Positions 62,846 through 64,000 of a stretch of 64,000 nt of DNA are shown piece by piece. Source of the DNA: Closterium sp. NIES-65. Lineage: Eukaryota > Streptophyta > Zygnematophyceae > Desmidiales > Closteriaceae. A model generated the notes under the pieces. The model did no database searches and was not told the origin of the DNA. It saw nothing but the letters and a program-made list of their open reading frames with translations. The DNA lies in assembly GCA_948144175.1 (NCBI GenBank), contig CANXME010002066.1, positions 372,001-436,000 on the forward strand, in the 5' to 3' direction. A program made the translations under genes and the position numbers. Numbering within the stretch: the stretch's first letter is position 1; each line of letters starts with the position of its first letter.

Positions 62846-64000
62846 ATGGACTCACGGCGCACTATAAAGCAGTCCACCCTATTGCCTATGCAGCTCCTGT
62901 CGATTCTCTTCTTCCTTCTGCTCACCTTATCGCAATTTAGAGCCGACGAATTACCGGGTACATGCGCCGTCGCCGGGGAATGCGACGCGAATGGCGACAA
63001 CGCAGCGGAAGCAGCAGCGACAACAGAAAAGGACGCGAACCGTTCAAACGTGGACGGCTTATCTGGTGAAGACGTGGAGGCTCGCGCGGATCCGTACGCG
63101 TTATTGGCAGACGGACATGCCAAGGTGATTTTACTGTCGATTCGGGTCTCCCGCTCAACGCGTCCACGCATTTGTCTTCAATGCTTATCGTATGAGATCC
63201 TGTGTGTGCTCCTTTTCGCTCCCTTTCGCTCCATTCCAATCAGTTTTACTCCATACTAATCCAGCTCGCTCCACTCTGCTCTATCCCTGTGTGGCCGTTC
63301 ACATGCTGTCACCACACAACGTGCGTCATGCCTCTACAGCTCAAGGCGAGGAACTATGAGGAGGCGATCGACTCGTACAATAAGGTCAGCATTCCTCTCC
63401 GTTGCCTTCCTTGTGGTATCTGATGGTTCAAGCCTTCAAGGTATGTGTTTTCTTTCATCCGTTGCCCTTGTGCGCCGCTACACGTCAGGGTACCTTCCAT
63501 CATCTGATTCACACTCACATCACATCACCCCCTTGTCTTGTCGTCCTGTGATCCCCTCTCTCGCCCCCCGTCACCGCTCAGCTGGATGCGGTTCTGTCGC
63601 GCCTCTACGGCTCCATGCTGCACGGCAGGGGCGTTGCTCGCTCCATGCTGAAGCAGCACCGGCAGGCGGCTCTGGACTTGAAGCAGGCGAGTCAGTCAGT
63701 CCTTATATTGTGTCAAGGCACCTAATATCTTTGATTCTTTGCCTTTCGTTTTTTAGGCACCTTGCAACGTGCCTCCATGCTGCTGAAGCAGCACCAGCAG
63801 GCGGCTCTGGAATTGAAGCAGGCCAGTCAGTCCTATACCCTGTATCAAAGCACCTAAAAACGTGTGTCCGTGCTGATTCAAGCAGCACCAGCAGTGCAAC
63901 TCGGTTGATCCCTTTCTCTCTGTGTGTGAATGTGCGTGTGAGTGTGAGAGAGTACGTATCCCCGCTCACCCACCTCCTTGTCTGCTGTGCTGTGCTCACT
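62846..64000 (+). CDS. Gene D: TTC13/SRFR1-like TPR protein, 5' end only
   Basis: Exons 62846-63124, 63340-63384 and 63582-63686 are placed; the gene runs off the right edge. Start chosen at AGCATGG (62846); an in-frame ATG at 62819 is possible. The N-terminus (MQLLSILFFLLLTLSQF) is a signal peptide. Exon 2 is 45 nt (LKARNYEEAIDSYNK), equal to exon 4 of SRFR1 and exon 3 of A and B; exon 3 encodes LHGRGVARSMLKQHRQAALD, matching the TTC13 TPR that begins YGRGIAYG. Exon 3 seems to end at a GC donor (CAG|GCGAGT). An echo of exon 3's end lies at about 63765-63828. Confidence 0.78.
63763..63830 (+). pseudogene. Echo of gene D exon 3, 3' part
   Basis: Repeats ATGCTGctgAAGCAGCACC...GAAGCAGGCCAGTC, together with about 40 bp of following intron, so the duplicated unit spans the splice donor. 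A still shorter echo follows at about 63860-63900. Confidence 0.8.

Overview
The window is nuclear DNA of a eukaryote, most likely from the green lineage. It carries an orthologue of the plant TPR protein SRFR1, spliceosomal introns in every host gene, a Ty3 chromovirus, a Ty1/copia relic, a plant-type LINE with a zf-RVT tail, and a eukaryotic tRNA-Lys. Presence of a queuine tRNA-ribosyltransferase together with the very dense minisatellites would suit a streptophyte (charophyte) alga or another early-diverging plant. The species cannot be fixed from the sequence alone.

Layout, left to right. (1) 1-8528, minus strand: gene A, a signal-peptide-bearing TTC13/SRFR1-like TPR gene whose 3' part lies off the left edge; its introns hold 105-bp, 30-bp and 13-bp tandem arrays. 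(2) 9004-15072: a complete LINE with a 16-bp target-site duplication. (3) 15560-25687, minus: gene B, a complete paralogue of gene A. (4) 25688-26740: divergent intergenic region with a MITE-like inverted-repeat element. (5) 26741-36889, plus: an SRFR1 orthologue, 22 exons resolved in phase, 1,167 aa. (6) 36890-39225: GC-rich intergenic DNA, then tRNA-Lys(CUU) on the minus strand. (7) 39385-46280, plus: QTRT1-like queuine tRNA-ribosyltransferase, 13 exons. (8) 46281-50000: a GC-rich dispersed repeat (two copies), a 5'-truncated LINE with a 17-bp duplication, and an orphan terminal exon of the gene A/B type. (9) About 50000-54700, minus: a broken Ty1/copia element. (10) 56181-62346: an old Ty3 relic with a young, whole-looking Ty3 chromovirus nested in its 3' LTR. 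(11) 62846 to the right edge, plus: the 5' end of another signal-peptide TPR gene of the same family (gene D).

The family cluster is informative. SRFR1, A, B and D share exact internal exon lengths (45, 102, 81, 67, 101 nt and others), so they are ancient paralogues with conserved introns. SRFR1 lacks a signal peptide (cytosol/nucleus expected), whereas A, B and D have one, as animal TTC13 does.

The most unusual signal is a family of 16-20 bp palindromes of the form CTTTTGAG-N-CG-N'-CTCAAAAG (here called P). Most sit between two direct copies of the flanking host sequence (10 to about 150 bp): an X-P-X structure. Two of these have expanded into large arrays (105-bp unit, 49-bp unit). The same process appears to have duplicated pieces of exons, often with a working splice site, leaving partial 'echo' exons in the introns of the host genes; SRFR1 exon 10 is duplicated whole and in phase.
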